Shown: piece after piece, positions 1 through 11,615 of the stretch
How the letters are laid out: every line of letters begins with the position of its first letter
How positions within the stretch are numbered: position 1 is the stretch's first letter
Assembly (NCBI RefSeq): GCF_002858865.1
Contig: NZ_PJRR01000013.1
Span: 62,001-126,000 of the forward strand
Origin: Caulobacter vibrioides
GTDB taxonomy: Bacteria; Pseudomonadota; Alphaproteobacteria; Caulobacterales; Caulobacteraceae
Length of the DNA: 64,000 nt
Direction of reading: 5' to 3'
The notes under the pieces: model-generated
What the model was told of the DNA's origin: nothing
Databases searched by the model: none
The model's input: only the letters and a program-made list of their open reading frames with translations
Program-made: the position numbers and the translations under genes

Positions 1-1
1 A

Positions 2-388
2 CGCGCGGTCACTGACGCCGCGCGGCGTATTGAGGCGCGCGCCTTCCGCGAGGCCTTCCCCGGCGCGCGCATTGTGCTGTTGCCCGACACCGCCGCCGAC
101 CGCGCGTCGGTCCCGATGCTGGCGGTCGACGCCGACGACGTGGTGATCGGCGCCACCCGCGCCGCCCGCCTCGCCCTGAAGCTGACCGACGAGACCCTGA
201 AACGCGGCCTGCCCTCGCCGGATCGTTCGGCCGATCTCGACGAGGCCGAACGCGCCGCCGTCCGCCGCGCCCTCACCCAGGCCGGCGGCAATGTCTCGGC
301 CGCCGCCGGCTTGCTTGGCCTGTCTCGCGCCACCCTGAACCGCAAGCTCAAGCGGCTGGATCTGGCGCGCGGACGCGAATTCCACTGA
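2..388 (+). CDS. GAF/Fis-type transcriptional regulator, C-terminal part (AcoR-like, lacking AAA+)
   Basis: The reading frame is open from base 2, so the gene starts left of the window; an internal GTG at 74 is probably not the start. The visible part has the end of a GAF-like sensor region (motifs ARRIEARAFREAFPG and AVDADDVVIGATRAAR), which in AcoR-type regulators sits just before the sigma-54 AAA+ domain. Here only about 30 residues separate it from a C-terminal Fis-type helix-turn-helix (GGNVSAAAGLLGLSRATLNRK), so the AAA+ ATPase domain is missing. It ends 113 bp before an aldehyde dehydrogenase gene, with a perfect palindrome between, so it probably controls that gene. Family assignment is firm; the regulated signal (acetaldehyde or alcohol) is inferred. 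Confidence 0.8.
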   Translation, partial: RAVTDAARRIEARAFREAFPGARIVLLPDTAADRASVPMLAVDADDVVIGATRAARLALKLTDETLKRGLPSPDRSADLDEAERAAVRRALTQAGGNVSAAAGLLGLSRATLNRKLKRLDLARGREFH

Positions 389-391
389 ACC

Positions 392-409
392 TGTCTCAGT
401 TCTGAGACA
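392..409. promoter_or_regulatory. 18-bp perfect palindrome, probable operator of the upstream regulator
   Basis: TGTCTCAG-TT-CTGAGACA: two perfect 8-bp arms around a 2-bp centre, 4 bp after the regulator's stop codon and 93 bp before the aldehyde dehydrogenase start. The symmetry suits a dimeric Fis-type HTH protein. Its position far upstream of the gene start also fits an activator site. Binding by the adjacent regulator is inferred. Confidence 0.6.
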
Positions 410-501
410 CACGGCGCCGGCTCGATCGTCGAGGTGGCGCCACGCCGCGCTGTTCACGCCAAGCTCGCCTCCAAGACGCCTCGACGGCGCTGGAGGAAAC
501 C

Positions 502-2022
502 ATGACCAAGCCCGAATTCATCGAGTCCCTGTCGCGCCCGCCGTTCAAGGCCCGCTACGACAACTTCATCGGCGGCCAGTGGGTCGCCCCGGCCGACGGC
601 CGCTACTTCGACAACAGCTCGCCGATCCACGGCCGCAAGATCTGCGAGATCGCGCGTTCGCAGGCGATCGACATCGAGCGCGCGCTCGACGCCGCCCACG
701 CCGCCAAGGCCGGCTGGGCCAGGACCAGCGCCGCCGACCGCTCGCGCATCCTGCTGCGCATCGCCGACCGCATGGAGGAGAACCTCGCGACCCTGGCCAC
801 CGCCGAGACCTGGGACAACGGTAAACCGATCCGCGAGACCCTGGCCGCCGACATTCCCCTGGCCATCGACCACTTCCGCTACTTCGCCGGCTGCCTGCGC
901 AGCCAGGAAGGCTCGATCTCCGAGATCGACCACGACACCATCGCCTATCACTTCCACGAGCCGTTGGGCGTGGTGGGTCAGATCATCCCATGGAATTTCC
1001 CGCTGCTGATGGCCTGCTGGAAGCTGGCCCCGGCCCTGGCCGCCGGCAACTGCGTGGTGCTGAAACCCGCCGAGCAGACCCCGGCCTCGATCATGGTCTG
1101 GGCCGAGATGATCGGCGACCTGCTGCCCGCCGGCGTGCTCAACATCGTCAACGGCTTCGGCCTCGAGGCCGGCAAACCGCTGGCCTCCAGCCCGCGCATC
1201 GCCAAGATCGCCTTCACCGGCGAGACCTCGACCGGTCGGCTGATCATGCAGTACGCCGCCCAGAACCTGATCCCCGTCACGCTGGAGCTGGGCGGCAAGT
1301 CCCCGAACATCTTCTTCGACGACGTGGCGCGCGAGGACGACGACTATCTCGACAAGGCCCTGGAGGGCTTCACCATGTTCGCCCTGAACCAGGGCGAGGT
1401 CTGCACCTGTCCCAGCCGCGCGCTGGTGCAGGAGTCGATCTATGAGAAGTTCATGGAGCGCGCCCTCAAGCGGGTGAACGCCGTGGTCCAGGGCAGCCCG
1501 CTCGATCCCGCCACCATGATCGGCGCCCAGGCGTCCGAAGAGCAGCTGAACAAGATCCTCGGCTACATGGACATCGGCCGCAACGAGGGCGCCAAGCTGC
1601 TGGCGGGCGGCCAGCGCAAGATCCTGCCGGGCCAGCTGGCCGACGGCTACTATGTCGAGCCGACGGTCTTCGAAGGTCACAACAAGATGCGGATCTTCCA
1701 GGAGGAGATCTTCGGTCCGGTCCTGGCGGTGACCACCTTCAAGACCGAGGAAGAAGCCCTGGAGATCGCCAACGACACCGCCTTCGGTCTGGGCGCGGGC
1801 GTCTGGAGCCGCGACGCCAACCGTTGCTACCGCTTCGGGCGCGGCATCGAGGCCGGCCGGGTCTGGACCAACTGCTACCATGCCTATCCGGCCCACGCGG
1901 CGTTTGGCGGCTACAAGCAGTCGGGCGTCGGGCGTGAGACCCACAAGATGATGCTGGACCACTATCAGCAGACCAAGAACATGCTGGTCAGCTACAGCCC
2001 CAAGGCGCTCGGCTTCTTCTGA
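502..2022 (+). CDS. NAD-dependent aldehyde dehydrogenase (ExaC/AcoD-type, acetaldehyde dehydrogenase)
   Basis: A 506-residue class aldehyde dehydrogenase that oxidises an aldehyde, most likely acetaldehyde, to the acid with NAD+. Cofactor-binding and catalytic motifs are intact: [19 protein letters not shown], the general-base Glu at about residue 262 (LELGGKSPN) and the nucleophile Cys at about 301 in [11 protein letters not shown]. The VCTCPSR sequence and full-length similarity are typical of the ExaC/AcoD group used in ethanol and acetoin catabolism. An AGGA ribosome site precedes the ATG. The next gene on the same strand is acetyl-CoA synthetase, so together they would turn acetaldehyde into acetyl-CoA. 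The substrate is inferred from family and neighbours. Confidence 0.93.
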   Translation: MTKPEFIESLSRPPFKARYDNFIGGQWVAPADGRYFDNSSPIHGRKICEIARSQAIDIERALDAAHAAKAGWARTSAADRSRILLRIADRMEENLATLATAETWDNGKPIRETLAADIPLAIDHFRYFAGCLRSQEGSISEIDHDTIAYHFHEPLGVVGQIIPWNFPLLMACWKLAPALAAGNCVVLKPAEQTPASIMVWAEMIGDLLPAGVLNIVNGFGLEAGKPLASSPRIAKIAFTGETSTGRLIMQYAAQNLIPVTLELGGKSPNIFFDDVAREDDDYLDKALEGFTMFALNQGEVCTCPSRALVQESIYEKFMERALKRVNAVVQGSPLDPATMIGAQASEEQLNKILGYMDIGRNEGAKLLAGGQRKILPGQLADGYYVEPTVFEGHNKMRIFQEEIFGPVLAVTTFKTEEEALEIANDTAFGLGAGVWSRDANRCYRFGRGIEAGRVWTNCYHAYPAHAAFGGYKQSGVGRETHKMMLDHYQQTKNMLVSYSPKALGFF

Positions 2023-2135
2023 TCTGACTTACAGCACGGGCGGCCAGCCGGCCGGCGCCGAGAAACCGCATTGGTCTTCTTGCGCCGGGCGACTGGCTTC
2101 GCCTATGCCAACGACCAACAAGATAAGGGAGTGCG

Positions 2136-4079
<1,944 letters not shown>

Positions 4080-4112
4080 CGAAAGTCACATCGGCGCGTT
4101 AGCCTGCGCGCC

Positions 4113-4670
4113 ATGCGCTGGATCCTCCCTCTCCTGCTGGCCGTCTGCGTCGCCGCCCCTGCGCGTGCGGCGACAGAGTGGGCCGTCAGAGATGGGTCCG
4201 TCCAGGTCGAGGCGCATGCGGATGAGCAGGGCCGCGCCGTGGTGCGGGCCAGCATCGAGATCGCCGCGCCGCCGTCCGTGGTGTTCGGGGTCATCCTGGA
4301 TTGCGGCCGCGCCGCGCGGATGAGCCCGGGGGTCAAGCGCTGCCGGGTGGTGTCTCGCGCCGCCGACGGCTCTGAGGTGCGCGAGCACACCGTCAAGTGG
4401 GGCTTTTTCCTGCCCGCCCTGCAGTCGCGGTCTCGTCTGTCGCTGCAGCCGGATCGGGAAATCCGCTTCACCTGTATCGGGGGCGACATCCGCGCCTGCG
4501 ATGGGTTCTGGCGGCTGGAGCCGCTGGACGGCGGGATGCGCACGCGGGTGACCTACGACCTCTGGGCCACCGCGCCCTACGCGGCGCCGGCCGGCCTGGT
4601 CTCCAGCCTGATGCGCCGCACCGTGCCGCAGTCGCTGGCGGCGCTTCGGCGGGAGTGCGAAGGCGGATGA
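4113..4670 (+). CDS. secreted START/SRPBCC-domain protein
   Basis: A 185-residue protein with a clear Sec signal peptide (hydrophobic LPLLLAVCVAAP, cleavage probably after ARA near residue 19). The rest resembles the START/polyketide-cyclase (SRPBCC) helix-grip fold, with the typical segment around IAAPPSVVFGVILDCG. Proteins of this fold bind hydrophobic ligands in a deep cavity; no ligand can be assigned here. The gene is 33 bp after acs and its last codon overlaps the next start (ATGA), so the two small genes are probably translationally coupled. Confidence 0.7.
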   Translation: MRWILPLLLAVCVAAPARAATEWAVRDGSVQVEAHADEQGRAVVRASIEIAAPPSVVFGVILDCGRAARMSPGVKRCRVVSRAADGSEVREHTVKWGFFLPALQSRSRLSLQPDREIRFTCIGGDIRACDGFWRLEPLDGGMRTRVTYDLWATAPYAAPAGLVSSLMRRTVPQSLAALRRECEGG

Positions 4671-5089
4671 CCACCCCAGACCCCGATAAGCCCGACGCGG
4701 TGATGCTGTTCGACGGGGTCTGCCACCTGTGCGACGGGGTGGTGCGCACGGTGCTCAGGCTGGATCGTCACGGAGCGATCCGCTTTGCCGCCATCCAGTC
4801 GCCGGCGGGGCGGCGGCTGGCGATCGCCCACGGCCTCGACCCCGACGCGCCGGAGAGCTTCCTGTTCCTCGATCACGGTCAGCCCCTGCGCAAGACGCAG
4901 GCCGTAGCCGCCTTGCTGCGGCGGCTGCCCGCGCCGTGGCGTCAGCTGGCCTGGATCGACCGCCTGCCGCGCGGCCTGACCGATCGGGTCTATGACTGGG
5001 TCGCCGCGAACCGCTATCGGATCTTCGGCAAGCATGACCAGTGCCGGATCCCGACGCCGGCGCAACGGGCGCGCTTTCTGATCGACTAG
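4667..5089 (+). CDS. DCC-family thiol-disulfide oxidoreductase-like protein (DUF393)
   Basis: 140 residues. Near the N-terminus is the family motif LFDGVCHLCDGVV, with the pair of cysteines (CHLC) that names the DCC family. The family is annotated as predicted thiol-disulfide oxidoreductase but true biochemical data are thin. The start ATG at 4667 overlaps the previous gene's TGA by four bases. No signal peptide is seen, so it is probably cytoplasmic. Confidence 0.85.
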   Translation: MTTPDPDKPDAVMLFDGVCHLCDGVVRTVLRLDRHGAIRFAAIQSPAGRRLAIAHGLDPDAPESFLFLDHGQPLRKTQAVAALLRRLPAPWRQLAWIDRLPRGLTDRVYDWVAANRYRIFGKHDQCRIPTPAQRARFLID

Positions 5090-5176
5090 CCCCGCCCCTA
5101 TATGAACTCTCGGTAAGGTTTCCCGGCGAACCGGCGGTGCTAGGGTCCCGCGCAAACGTTCAGGAGACTCTCGCGC

Positions 5177-8023
5177 ATGATCCGCACCGCCAAGCTGGCC
5201 CTCGTGGCCGCGGCCCTGTCCACCACGGCGCTGTCGCCGCTCGCCCTGGCCGCCCCGGCCCCGGCGCAGCCCGCCGCGACCGCGTCGATCGCCGTCCCGC
5301 CCATCGTCTACCAGCAGCGGGTGCTGGCCAACGGCATGAAGGTGTTCACCTCGCGCGACACGTCCACGCCCAACGTCTCGGTGCAGGTCTGGTACGGCGT
5401 CGGCTCCAAGGACGACCCGCAAGGCCGGTCGGGCTTTGCGCACCTGTTTGAACACCTGATGTTCAAGGCCACGCGCAACATGCCCAACGAGACGGTGGAC
5501 CGTCTGACCGAGGACGTCGGCGGCTTCAACAACGCCTCCACCTGGGACGACTTCACCAACTACTACGAAGTGGTGCCGGCCAATCACCTGGAGCGCCTGA
5601 TCTGGGCCGAGGCTGATCGCCTGAAGTCGCTGGTCATCGACGAGGCGGTGTTCGCCTCCGAGCGCGACGTCGTGAAGGAAGAACTGCGCCAGCGGGTCCT
5701 GGCCGACCCCTATGGTCGCTTCTTCGCCCTGTCGATCCCGCAGCAGTCGTTCGCGGTCCATCCCTATCAGCGTCCCGGCATCGGCTCGATCGAGGAGCTG
5801 GATGCGGCGACCGTCGACGACGTGCGCGCCTTCCACCGCACCTATTATCGCCCGGACAACGCCGCCCTGATCATCGTCGGCAATTTCGACCAGGCCAAGC
5901 TGGACGCGATGATCGACAAGTACTTCGGATCGCTGACCACGCCGGGCGGAACGATCCCGAAGGTCACGGCGGTCGAGCCCGCTCGCACCGGCCCCAAGAC
6001 CGTCAACACCTACGGCCCCAATGTGCCGCTGCCGGCCCTGGCCATCACGTGGCTGGCGCCCGCCGCCGCCGACAAGGACACGCCCGCCCTGGCGGTGCTG
6101 GACGCGATCCTGACCGCCGGCAAGTCCTCGCGCCTCTATGACAGCCTGGTCTATGACCAGAAGATCGCCCAGTCGGTGTTCTCGTCGGCCCCGAACAACG
6201 CCCAGCCGGGCCTGTTCTATGTCGGCGCCATCATGGCCGGCGGCAAGACGGTGGCTCAGGGCGAAGCCGCCCTGCGCGCCCAGGTCGCTCGCGTCCGCGA
6301 TGGTCTGGTGACTCCGGCCGAGCTGGCCGAGGCCAAGGCCGGCCTGCTGGCCGACGCCGTGCGTCGCCGCGAGGAGATCGACGGTCGCGGCTTCGCGATC
6401 GGCTACGCCCTGCAGACCGAGGGCGACGCCGCCGCCGCCAATACGAGCTTGGCCAAGCTGCAGGCGGTGACCGCCGCCGACATCCAGCGCGTCGCCCGCA
6501 AGCACCTGGCCGACGATCGCCTGACCGTGATCAACTATCTGCCCGAAAAGGATCGCCCGGCCGGCGAGAAGGACGCCACGCCGCCGATCCCCAAGGTGGC
6601 CTCGGTCAAGTACGACGGCCCGATCACCACCCTCGCGCCGGAGGCCGAGCGCGAGAAGCCGCCGGCGGTCGCCGCCCCGGTGCCGGCCGTCATGCCGACC
6701 CCGGCGGAAAAGACCCTGGCCAACGGCCTGCGGGTCATCGTCGCCAAGTCCAGCGAGCTGCCGCTGATCACCTCGACCCTCACCGTCAAGGGCGGCGCCA
6801 GTTCCGATCCCGCCGGCCTGGCCGGCACCTCGAGCCTGACCTCGGAGCTGCTCACCGAAGGCACCGCCACCCGCTCGGCGACGCAGGTCGCGCGCGAGAC
6901 CGAAGCCCTGGGCGCCAACCTGGCCGCCGGCTCGGGCTGGGAAGCCGCCTCGCTGACCCTCAGCGTGACGGCCAACAACGCCGATCAGGCCATGGCGATC
7001 ATGGCCGACGTGGCCCAGAACCCGGCCTTCAAGGCCGAGGAACTGGACCGCGTCCGCGCCGAGACCCTGGACGGCCTGTCAGTGGCGTTCCAGCGCCCCG
7101 GCAGCCTCGCCAGCTTCGCCACCAGCCCCGTGCTCTACGCCGGCTCGGCCTATGGCCATGTCGCAGGCGGCACGCCCGGCTCGCTGCCGAAGATCAAGCG
7201 CGAGGACCTGGCCAAGACCCACGCCGCCTACTGGCGGCCGGACAACGCCGTGCTGGTCGTGACCGGCAACCTGTCGCCCGAGGCCGGCTTCGCCCTGGCG
7301 GAAAAGGCGTTCGGCGGCTGGAAGAAGCCCGCGACCCCGCCGCCGACCCCGCCGGCCGCCCCGACCGGCTACCAGCCGCGCAACGTGGTCATCGACCTGC
7401 CGGGCACGGGCCAGGCGGCCGTGGTGCTGGCCAAGCCCGCCATCACCCGCGCCGACCCCAGCTACTACCAGGGCGTGGTGGCCAATACGGTGCTGGGCGT
7501 GGGCTTCTCCTCGCGCCTGAACCAGGAGATCCGCATCAAGCGCGGCCTGTCCTATGGCGCCGGCTCCAGCCTGACGCCGCAGGGCCAGTTCGGCGGCTTC
7601 TCGGCGCGTGTGCAGACCAAGAACCCCTCGGCCGGCGAGGTGATCAGCCTCACCCGCGCCGAGCTGAGCCGCCTGGCCAACGAACCGGCCTCGGTCGGCG
7701 AGCTGGCCGCCCGCAAGTCGGTGCTGGTGGGCGGCTTTGGCCGTGACCTCGGCACCTCGGAAGGCCTGGCCGGCATCCTGGGCAACCTCGCCGTCTATGG
7801 CGTGCCGCTGACCGAGATCCAGAGCTACGCGGCCAAGGTCGAGGCGGTGACGCCCCAGCAGGTCCAGGCTTTCGCCAAGACCAAGCTCGACCCGGCCCAG
7901 ATGAGCGTGATCGTCGCCGGCGACGCCAAGGCCATGGGCGAGGCCCTCACCAAGGTCGCGCCGAACGCCACGGTGATCCCGGCCGCCAAGCTGGACCTGG
8001 ATGCGCCGGGCCTGACCCAGTAG
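5177..8023 (+). CDS. M16-family zinc metallopeptidase, two-domain, exported
   Basis: 948 residues with an N-terminal signal peptide (hydrophobic stretch to about residue 33, ending in an Ala/Pro-rich region). The first M16 domain has the inverted zinc motif HLFEH (His89, Glu92, His93) and a downstream acidic partner in the ERDVVKEEL segment. The second half, after about residue 510, repeats the fold without an HxxEH site, as in pitrilysin and processing-peptidase families where this half helps form the substrate chamber. It is probably a periplasmic peptidase for short or unfolded peptides. An AGGAGA ribosome site precedes the ATG. A strong terminator follows. Confidence 0.92.
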   Translation: MIRTAKLALVAAALSTTALSPLALAAPAPAQPAATASIAVPPIVYQQRVLANGMKVFTSRDTSTPNVSVQVWYGVGSKDDPQGRSGFAHLFEHLMFKATRNMPNETVDRLTEDVGGFNNASTWDDFTNYYEVVPANHLERLIWAEADRLKSLVIDEAVFASERDVVKEELRQRVLADPYGRFFALSIPQQSFAVHPYQRPGIGSIEELDAATVDDVRAFHRTYYRPDNAALIIVGNFDQAKLDAMIDKYFGSLTTPGGTIPKVTAVEPARTGPKTVNTYGPNVPLPALAITWLAPAAADKDTPALAVLDAILTAGKSSRLYDSLVYDQKIAQSVFSSAPNNAQPGLFYVGAIMAGGKTVAQGEAALRAQVARVRDGLVTPAELAEAKAGLLADAVRRREEIDGRGFAIGYALQTEGDAAAANTSLAKLQAVTAADIQRVARKHLADDRLTVINYLPEKDRPAGEKDATPPIPKVASVKYDGPITTLAPEAEREKPPAVAAPVPAVMPTPAEKTLANGLRVIVAKSSELPLITSTLTVKGGASSDPAGLAGTSSLTSELLTEGTATRSATQVARETEALGANLAAGSGWEAASLTLSVTANNADQAMAIMADVAQNPAFKAEELDRVRAETLDGLSVAFQRPGSLASFATSPVLYAGSAYGHVAGGTPGSLPKIKREDLAKTHAAYWRPDNAVLVVTGNLSPEAGFALAEKAFGGWKKPATPPPTPPAAPTGYQPRNVVIDLPGTGQAAVVLAKPAITRADPSYYQGVVANTVLGVGFSSRLNQEIRIKRGLSYGAGSSLTPQGQFGGFSARVQTKNPSAGEVISLTRAELSRLANEPASVGELAARKSVLVGGFGRDLGTSEGLAGILGNLAVYGVPLTEIQSYAAKVEAVTPQQVQAFAKTKLDPAQMSVIVAGDAKAMGEALTKVAPNATVIPAAKLDLDAPGLTQ

Positions 8024-8046
8024 GTCGCCCGCGCTTCGGCAACAAA

Positions 8047-8080
8047 AAAGGCCGGCCGCTGGCGACAGCGGCCGGCCTTT
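8047..8080. terminator. bidirectional rho-independent terminator between M16 peptidase and mscL
   Basis: A perfect 14-bp stem (AAAGGCCGGCCGCT with its complement) around the 6-nt loop GGCGAC. There are A residues on the left and T residues on the right, so it can end transcription from both convergent genes. Confidence 0.9.
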
Positions 8081-8108
8081 CCATGTTCGCCCAAGGCCCG
8101 GATCAGCC

Positions 8109-8522
8109 CTACTTGGCCAGAAGGTCCCGGATCTCGGTCAACAGCGTCTCTTCGGCCGTCGGAGCCGGCGGCGCGGCCGGCGCGGGCTCGGCCGCGTCCT
8201 GGCGACGGATCTCGTTGACCAGCTTGACCAGCAGGAAGACCACCGTGGCGACGATGAAGAACTGGATCACGGTGTTGACGAAGGCGCCGTACTGGATCGC
8301 CACCTTTTCGATGGCCTCGCTCGCCGGATCCTCCGGCCGCAGCACCCATTCCAGCTTCGAAAAGTCCAGCCCGCCGGTCAGCAGGCCGATCGGCGGCATG
8401 ATCACCTGATCGACCAGGCTCTTGACGATGCCGTTGAACGCCGCGCCGATGATCACGCCCACGGCCAGATCGATGACATTGCCCCGCGCGATGAACTCGC
8501 GGAATTCCTTGACCACGCTCAT
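8109..8522 (-). CDS. mscL: large-conductance mechanosensitive channel
   Basis: 137 residues, the normal MscL size. The N-terminal helix [21 protein letters not shown] and the pore-lining TM1 that follows are typical. TM2 is [18 protein letters not shown] and a cytoplasmic helix ends the protein. It forms a homopentameric inner-membrane valve that releases solutes on hypo-osmotic shock. An Ala/Pro-rich linker separates TM2 from the final helix. Confidence 0.97.
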   Translation of the reverse strand: MSVVKEFREFIARGNVIDLAVGVIIGAAFNGIVKSLVDQVIMPPIGLLTGGLDFSKLEWVLRPEDPASEAIEKVAIQYGAFVNTVIQFFIVATVVFLLVKLVNEIRRQDAAEPAPAAPPAPTAEETLLTEIRDLLAK

Positions 8523-8603
8523 GACAGAGCCCTCCCCATACGTCTGAGGGGGCGAAGCTGGAGGCGTTCGCGACCCTGGGTCAAGCCCGGGTCATGATTG
8601 TTG

Positions 8604-8894
8604 CTATTCGTCGCCGTCCGCGTTCAGGCGGGCCCGCAGCTCCTTGCCGCTCTTGAAGAACGGCACGTGCTTGGCGCGAACATCCACGGCCTCGCCGGTG
8701 CGGGGATTGCGGCCGGTGCGCGCAGGGCGCGAGCGGACCGACAGGGCGCCAAAGCCCCGAAGCTCGACACGACCGCCATCTTCCAGGGCGCCGATCATCC
8801 GTTCGAGGATCACGCCGACGACGCGCTCGACGTCCTTCTGCGTCAGGTGCGGATTTTCATTCGCGAGCCTGGCGATGAGTTCAGACTTGATCAT
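8604..8894 (-). CDS. ihfB: integration host factor subunit beta
   Basis: 96 residues of the HU/IHF fold. MIKSELI at the start, the arm region [10 protein letters not shown] with the intercalating Pro, and [12 protein letters not shown] match IHF-beta. With IHF-alpha it bends DNA sharply at specific sites and assists sigma-54 promoters, recombination and replication. It lies downstream of rpsA on the same strand, the usual rpsA-ihfB order. Confidence 0.95.
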   Translation of the reverse strand: MIKSELIARLANENPHLTQKDVERVVGVILERMIGALEDGGRVELRGFGALSVRSRPARTGRNPRTGEAVDVRAKHVPFFKSGKELRARLNADGDE

Positions 8895-9030
8895 CGATAT
8901 CCCCGGAACGCCCCTGGGAGGAGAAAGGCGCGAGCGGACCTTTGCCCAACGACGGCTGAGTCTTCAAGGGGTTGCGTGAAATTCTCGAACGCGGTTCGGT
9001 TAATTCGGAACGGGATTGGCAGACTTTCGC

Positions 9031-9067
9031 GCAAAAGAAAACGGCGGCTGGATCGCTCCAGCCGCCG
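9031..9067 (-). terminator. rho-independent terminator of rpsA
   Basis: An 11-bp perfect stem (CGGCGGCTGGA and complement) with a TCGC loop. On the minus strand it is followed by TTTTCTTTT. It sits 30 bp after the rpsA stop and would partly or fully separate rpsA from ihfB. Confidence 0.85.
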
Positions 9068-9096
9068 CCAACTTCAACGTCTATGGAAGACGAAGC

Positions 9097-10806
9097 TTAG
9101 TCCTTGCTGGCCCGCTCGCGCAGGGCCGCGCCCAGGATGTCGCCCAGCGAAGCGCCGGAGTCCGACGAGCCGAACTGCTCGATGGCTTCCTTCTCTTCGG
9201 CCATTTCCAGCGACTTGATCGACAGCGAGACGCGGCGCGCAGCCTTGTCCACGTTGGTGATCTGGGCGTCGACGCGGTCACCCACGGCGAAGCGCTCCGG
9301 ACGCTGCTCTTGACGATCGCGCGACAGGTCCGACTTGCGGATGAAGGCGGTCATCGGGGCGTCGTCTTCGCCGAAGCGAACTTCGATGCCGCCCGAGGTG
9401 ACTTCCGTGACGGTGACGGTCACGGTCTGGTTCTTGCGGTAGGTGTCGCCCGACATCGGGTCGCCGGCCAGCTGCTTGATGCCCAGCGAGATGCGTTCCT
9501 TCTCGACGTCGACGTCGAGAACCTTCGCCTTGACCATGTCGCCCTTCTTGTAGCGGGCCATGGCTTCTTCGCCCGGGACGCTCCAGTCGATGTCCGACAG
9601 GTGCACCATGCCGTCGATGTCGTTGTCGAGGCCGACGAACAGACCAAACTCGGTCGCGTTCTTGACTTCGCCTTCGACGGTCGAACCGACCGGGTGAGCT
9701 TCCAGGAAGGCTTCCCACGGGTTGGCCAGGGCTTGCTTCAGGCCCAGCGAGACGCGGCGCTTGGACGGATCGACGTCCAGGACCACGACGTCGACTTCCT
9801 GCGAGGTCGAGACGATCTTGCCGGGGTGAACGTTCTTCTTGGTCCAGGACATTTCCGAGACGTGCACCAGGCCTTCAACGCCGGCTTCCAGCTCCACGAA
9901 GGCGCCGTAGTCGGTGATGTTGGTGATGCGGCCCGTGAACTTGGCGCCGACCGGGTACTTGGCTTCGACGCCGTCCCACGGATCCGACTGCAGCTGCTTC
10001 ATGCCGAGGCTGATGCGCTGGGTGTCCGGGTTGATCTTGACGATCTGGACCTTCACGGTGTCGCCCACGGCGAGCACTTGGCTCGGGTGGTTGACGCGCT
10101 TCCAGCTCATGTCGGTGACGTGCAGCAGGCCGTCGATGCCGCCCAGGTCAACGAACGCACCGTAGTCGGTGATGTTCTTGACGACGCCTTCGCGGATTTC
10201 ACCCTCTTGCAGCTGCGACACCAGTTCGGTGCGCTGCTCGGCGCGGGCTTCTTCCAGGATGGCGCGACGCGAGACGACGATGTTGCCGCGCGGACGGTCC
10301 ATCTTCAGGATGGCGAAGGGCTGTTCCTTGCCCATCAGCGGACCGACGTCGCGGACCGGACGGATGTCGACTTGGCTGCCCGGCAGGAAGGCCGAGGCGC
10401 CGCCCAGGTCGACGGTGAAGCCACCCTTCACGCGGCCGACGATCGCGCCCATGACGGGCTCGTTGCGGGCGTAGACGCCTTCCAGACGGGTCCAGGCTTC
10501 TTCGCGCTTGGCCTTTTCGCGGCTGATGACCGCTTCGCCCATGGCGTTTTCGAGGCGTTCCAGGAAGACTTCGACGGTGTCGCCGGCCTTCACGGTGGCC
10601 TTGCCGTTCTCGTCGACGCCGAATTCCTTCAGCTGGACGCGGCCTTCGGTCTTCAGACCGACGTCGATGATGGCGAAGTCCTTTTCGATCCCGACGACCT
10701 TGCCCTTGACGACGGTGCCTTCCGCGAAGTCACGGCCGCCCATGGAGTCGTTGAGGAGCGCTTCGAAATCGTCGCGCGTCGGGTTGAAGCTCATATCGTC
10801 AGCCAT
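9097..10806 (-). CDS. rpsA: 30S ribosomal protein S1
   Basis: 569 residues containing six tandem S1 (OB-fold) RNA-binding repeats, with phrases such as KNITDYGAFVDLGGIDGLLHVTDMSW and close repeats of it (ITNITDYGAFVELE, KNATEFGLFVGLD). It brings mRNA to the small ribosomal subunit, particularly mRNAs with weak Shine-Dalgarno sites. Repeats 3 and 4 are the best conserved, as usual. Codon use is strongly biased, as expected for a highly expressed gene. Confidence 0.98.
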   Translation of the reverse strand: MADDMSFNPTRDDFEALLNDSMGGRDFAEGTVVKGKVVGIEKDFAIIDVGLKTEGRVQLKEFGVDENGKATVKAGDTVEVFLERLENAMGEAVISREKAKREEAWTRLEGVYARNEPVMGAIVGRVKGGFTVDLGGASAFLPGSQVDIRPVRDVGPLMGKEQPFAILKMDRPRGNIVVSRRAILEEARAEQRTELVSQLQEGEIREGVVKNITDYGAFVDLGGIDGLLHVTDMSWKRVNHPSQVLAVGDTVKVQIVKINPDTQRISLGMKQLQSDPWDGVEAKYPVGAKFTGRITNITDYGAFVELEAGVEGLVHVSEMSWTKKNVHPGKIVSTSQEVDVVVLDVDPSKRRVSLGLKQALANPWEAFLEAHPVGSTVEGEVKNATEFGLFVGLDNDIDGMVHLSDIDWSVPGEEAMARYKKGDMVKAKVLDVDVEKERISLGIKQLAGDPMSGDTYRKNQTVTVTVTEVTSGGIEVRFGEDDAPMTAFIRKSDLSRDRQEQRPERFAVGDRVDAQITNVDKAARRVSLSIKSLEMAEEKEAIEQFGSSDSGASLGDILGAALRERASKD

Positions 10807-10903
10807 GCTGATCTTTGGTCTCTAGGTTGGGGGAAGCCCTTGGGTGAGCGCCGCCGGAAAGACGGTTCTCGGGATTCCGGATGAAGTGGGTTTGAAAGCG
10901 GGC

Positions 10904-10924
10904 CCGCGATGTTCTTGATCGCGG
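10904..10924 (-). promoter_or_regulatory. hairpin in the cmk-rpsA gap
   Basis: CCGCGAT and its exact complement ATCGCGG flank a 7-nt loop, about 100 nt upstream of the rpsA start. There is no T-tract, so it is not a standard terminator. rpsA leaders in other bacteria carry structures used in autoregulation; a similar role here is only a guess. Confidence 0.3.
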
Positions 10925-10954
10925 CGAGGCCGGCGGTGGATTTGCCCCCTCCGG

Positions 10955-11596
10955 CTAGAGCCGGTGACGGGCGCGCGCGTCCTCGACGATACGGCGGGCC
11001 GCATCGAAGGCCTGCTCTATAGTCATTTCCGAGGTGTCGAGCAAGACGGCGTCTGGGGCCTGGGTCATCGGCGCGTCCTTGCGGCCGCCGTCGCGGGCGT
11101 CGCGCTTGTGGATGTCGGCCAGAATATCCTCGAAGGCGACGTCCTCGCCCTGGCCCACCAGCTGCTTCCAGCGGCGCTCGGCGCGCACCTCGGGGCGGGC
11201 GGTGACATAGAGCTTGGCCGGGGCGTGGGGCGCGATCACCGTGCCGATGTCGCGGCCGTCGATCACCGAGCCCGGCTCGCGGGCGGCGAAGGTCTGTTGC
11301 AGATCCAGCAGGGCCGCACGAACCCCCGGGTGCACCGCGCAGCGGCTGGCGGCCTCGCCGGCGGCGCGGGTGCGGACCTCGGCCCGGTCCAGCGCCGACA
11401 GGTCGAGGGCGCGGGCTACGGCTTCTGCGGCGATCGGATCGTCCAGGTCTCCAGCGCCGTCCAGGATAGCGACGCCGACCGCGCGATAGAGCAGGCCGGT
11501 GTCGAGAAGCGGATAGTCGTAGAGCGCCGCCAGACGCCCGGCGATCGTGCCCTTGCCCGAGGCCGCCGGACCGTCGACGGCGATAACAAAACCCAT
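10955..11596 (-). CDS. cmk: cytidylate kinase
   Basis: 213 residues from the ATG at 11596. The P-loop AVDGPAASGKGT opens the protein, followed by LDTGLLYRAVG and DGRDIGTVI, all characteristic of Cmk, which phosphorylates CMP and dCMP with ATP. A longer reading frame extends upstream to 11677, but that extra part comes from the repeat element between cmk and aroA (peptide HPELVEG), so the internal ATG is preferred. Order aroA-cmk-rpsA-ihfB is common in proteobacteria. Confidence 0.95.
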   Translation of the reverse strand: MGFVIAVDGPAASGKGTIAGRLAALYDYPLLDTGLLYRAVGVAILDGAGDLDDPIAAEAVARALDLSALDRAEVRTRAAGEAASRCAVHPGVRAALLDLQQTFAAREPGSVIDGRDIGTVIAPHAPAKLYVTARPEVRAERRWKQLVGQGEDVAFEDILADIHKRDARDGGRKDAPMTQAPDAVLLDTSEMTIEQAFDAARRIVEDARARHRL

Positions 11597-11615
11597 GGCT
11601 AGCTCCGTGCGTCGT

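Noticed and set aside
454..1962. 502-residue open frame antisense to the aldehyde dehydrogenase
   Set aside because: Composition is typical of a high-GC shadow frame, no conserved motif is present, and the sense strand has a complete well-known enzyme.
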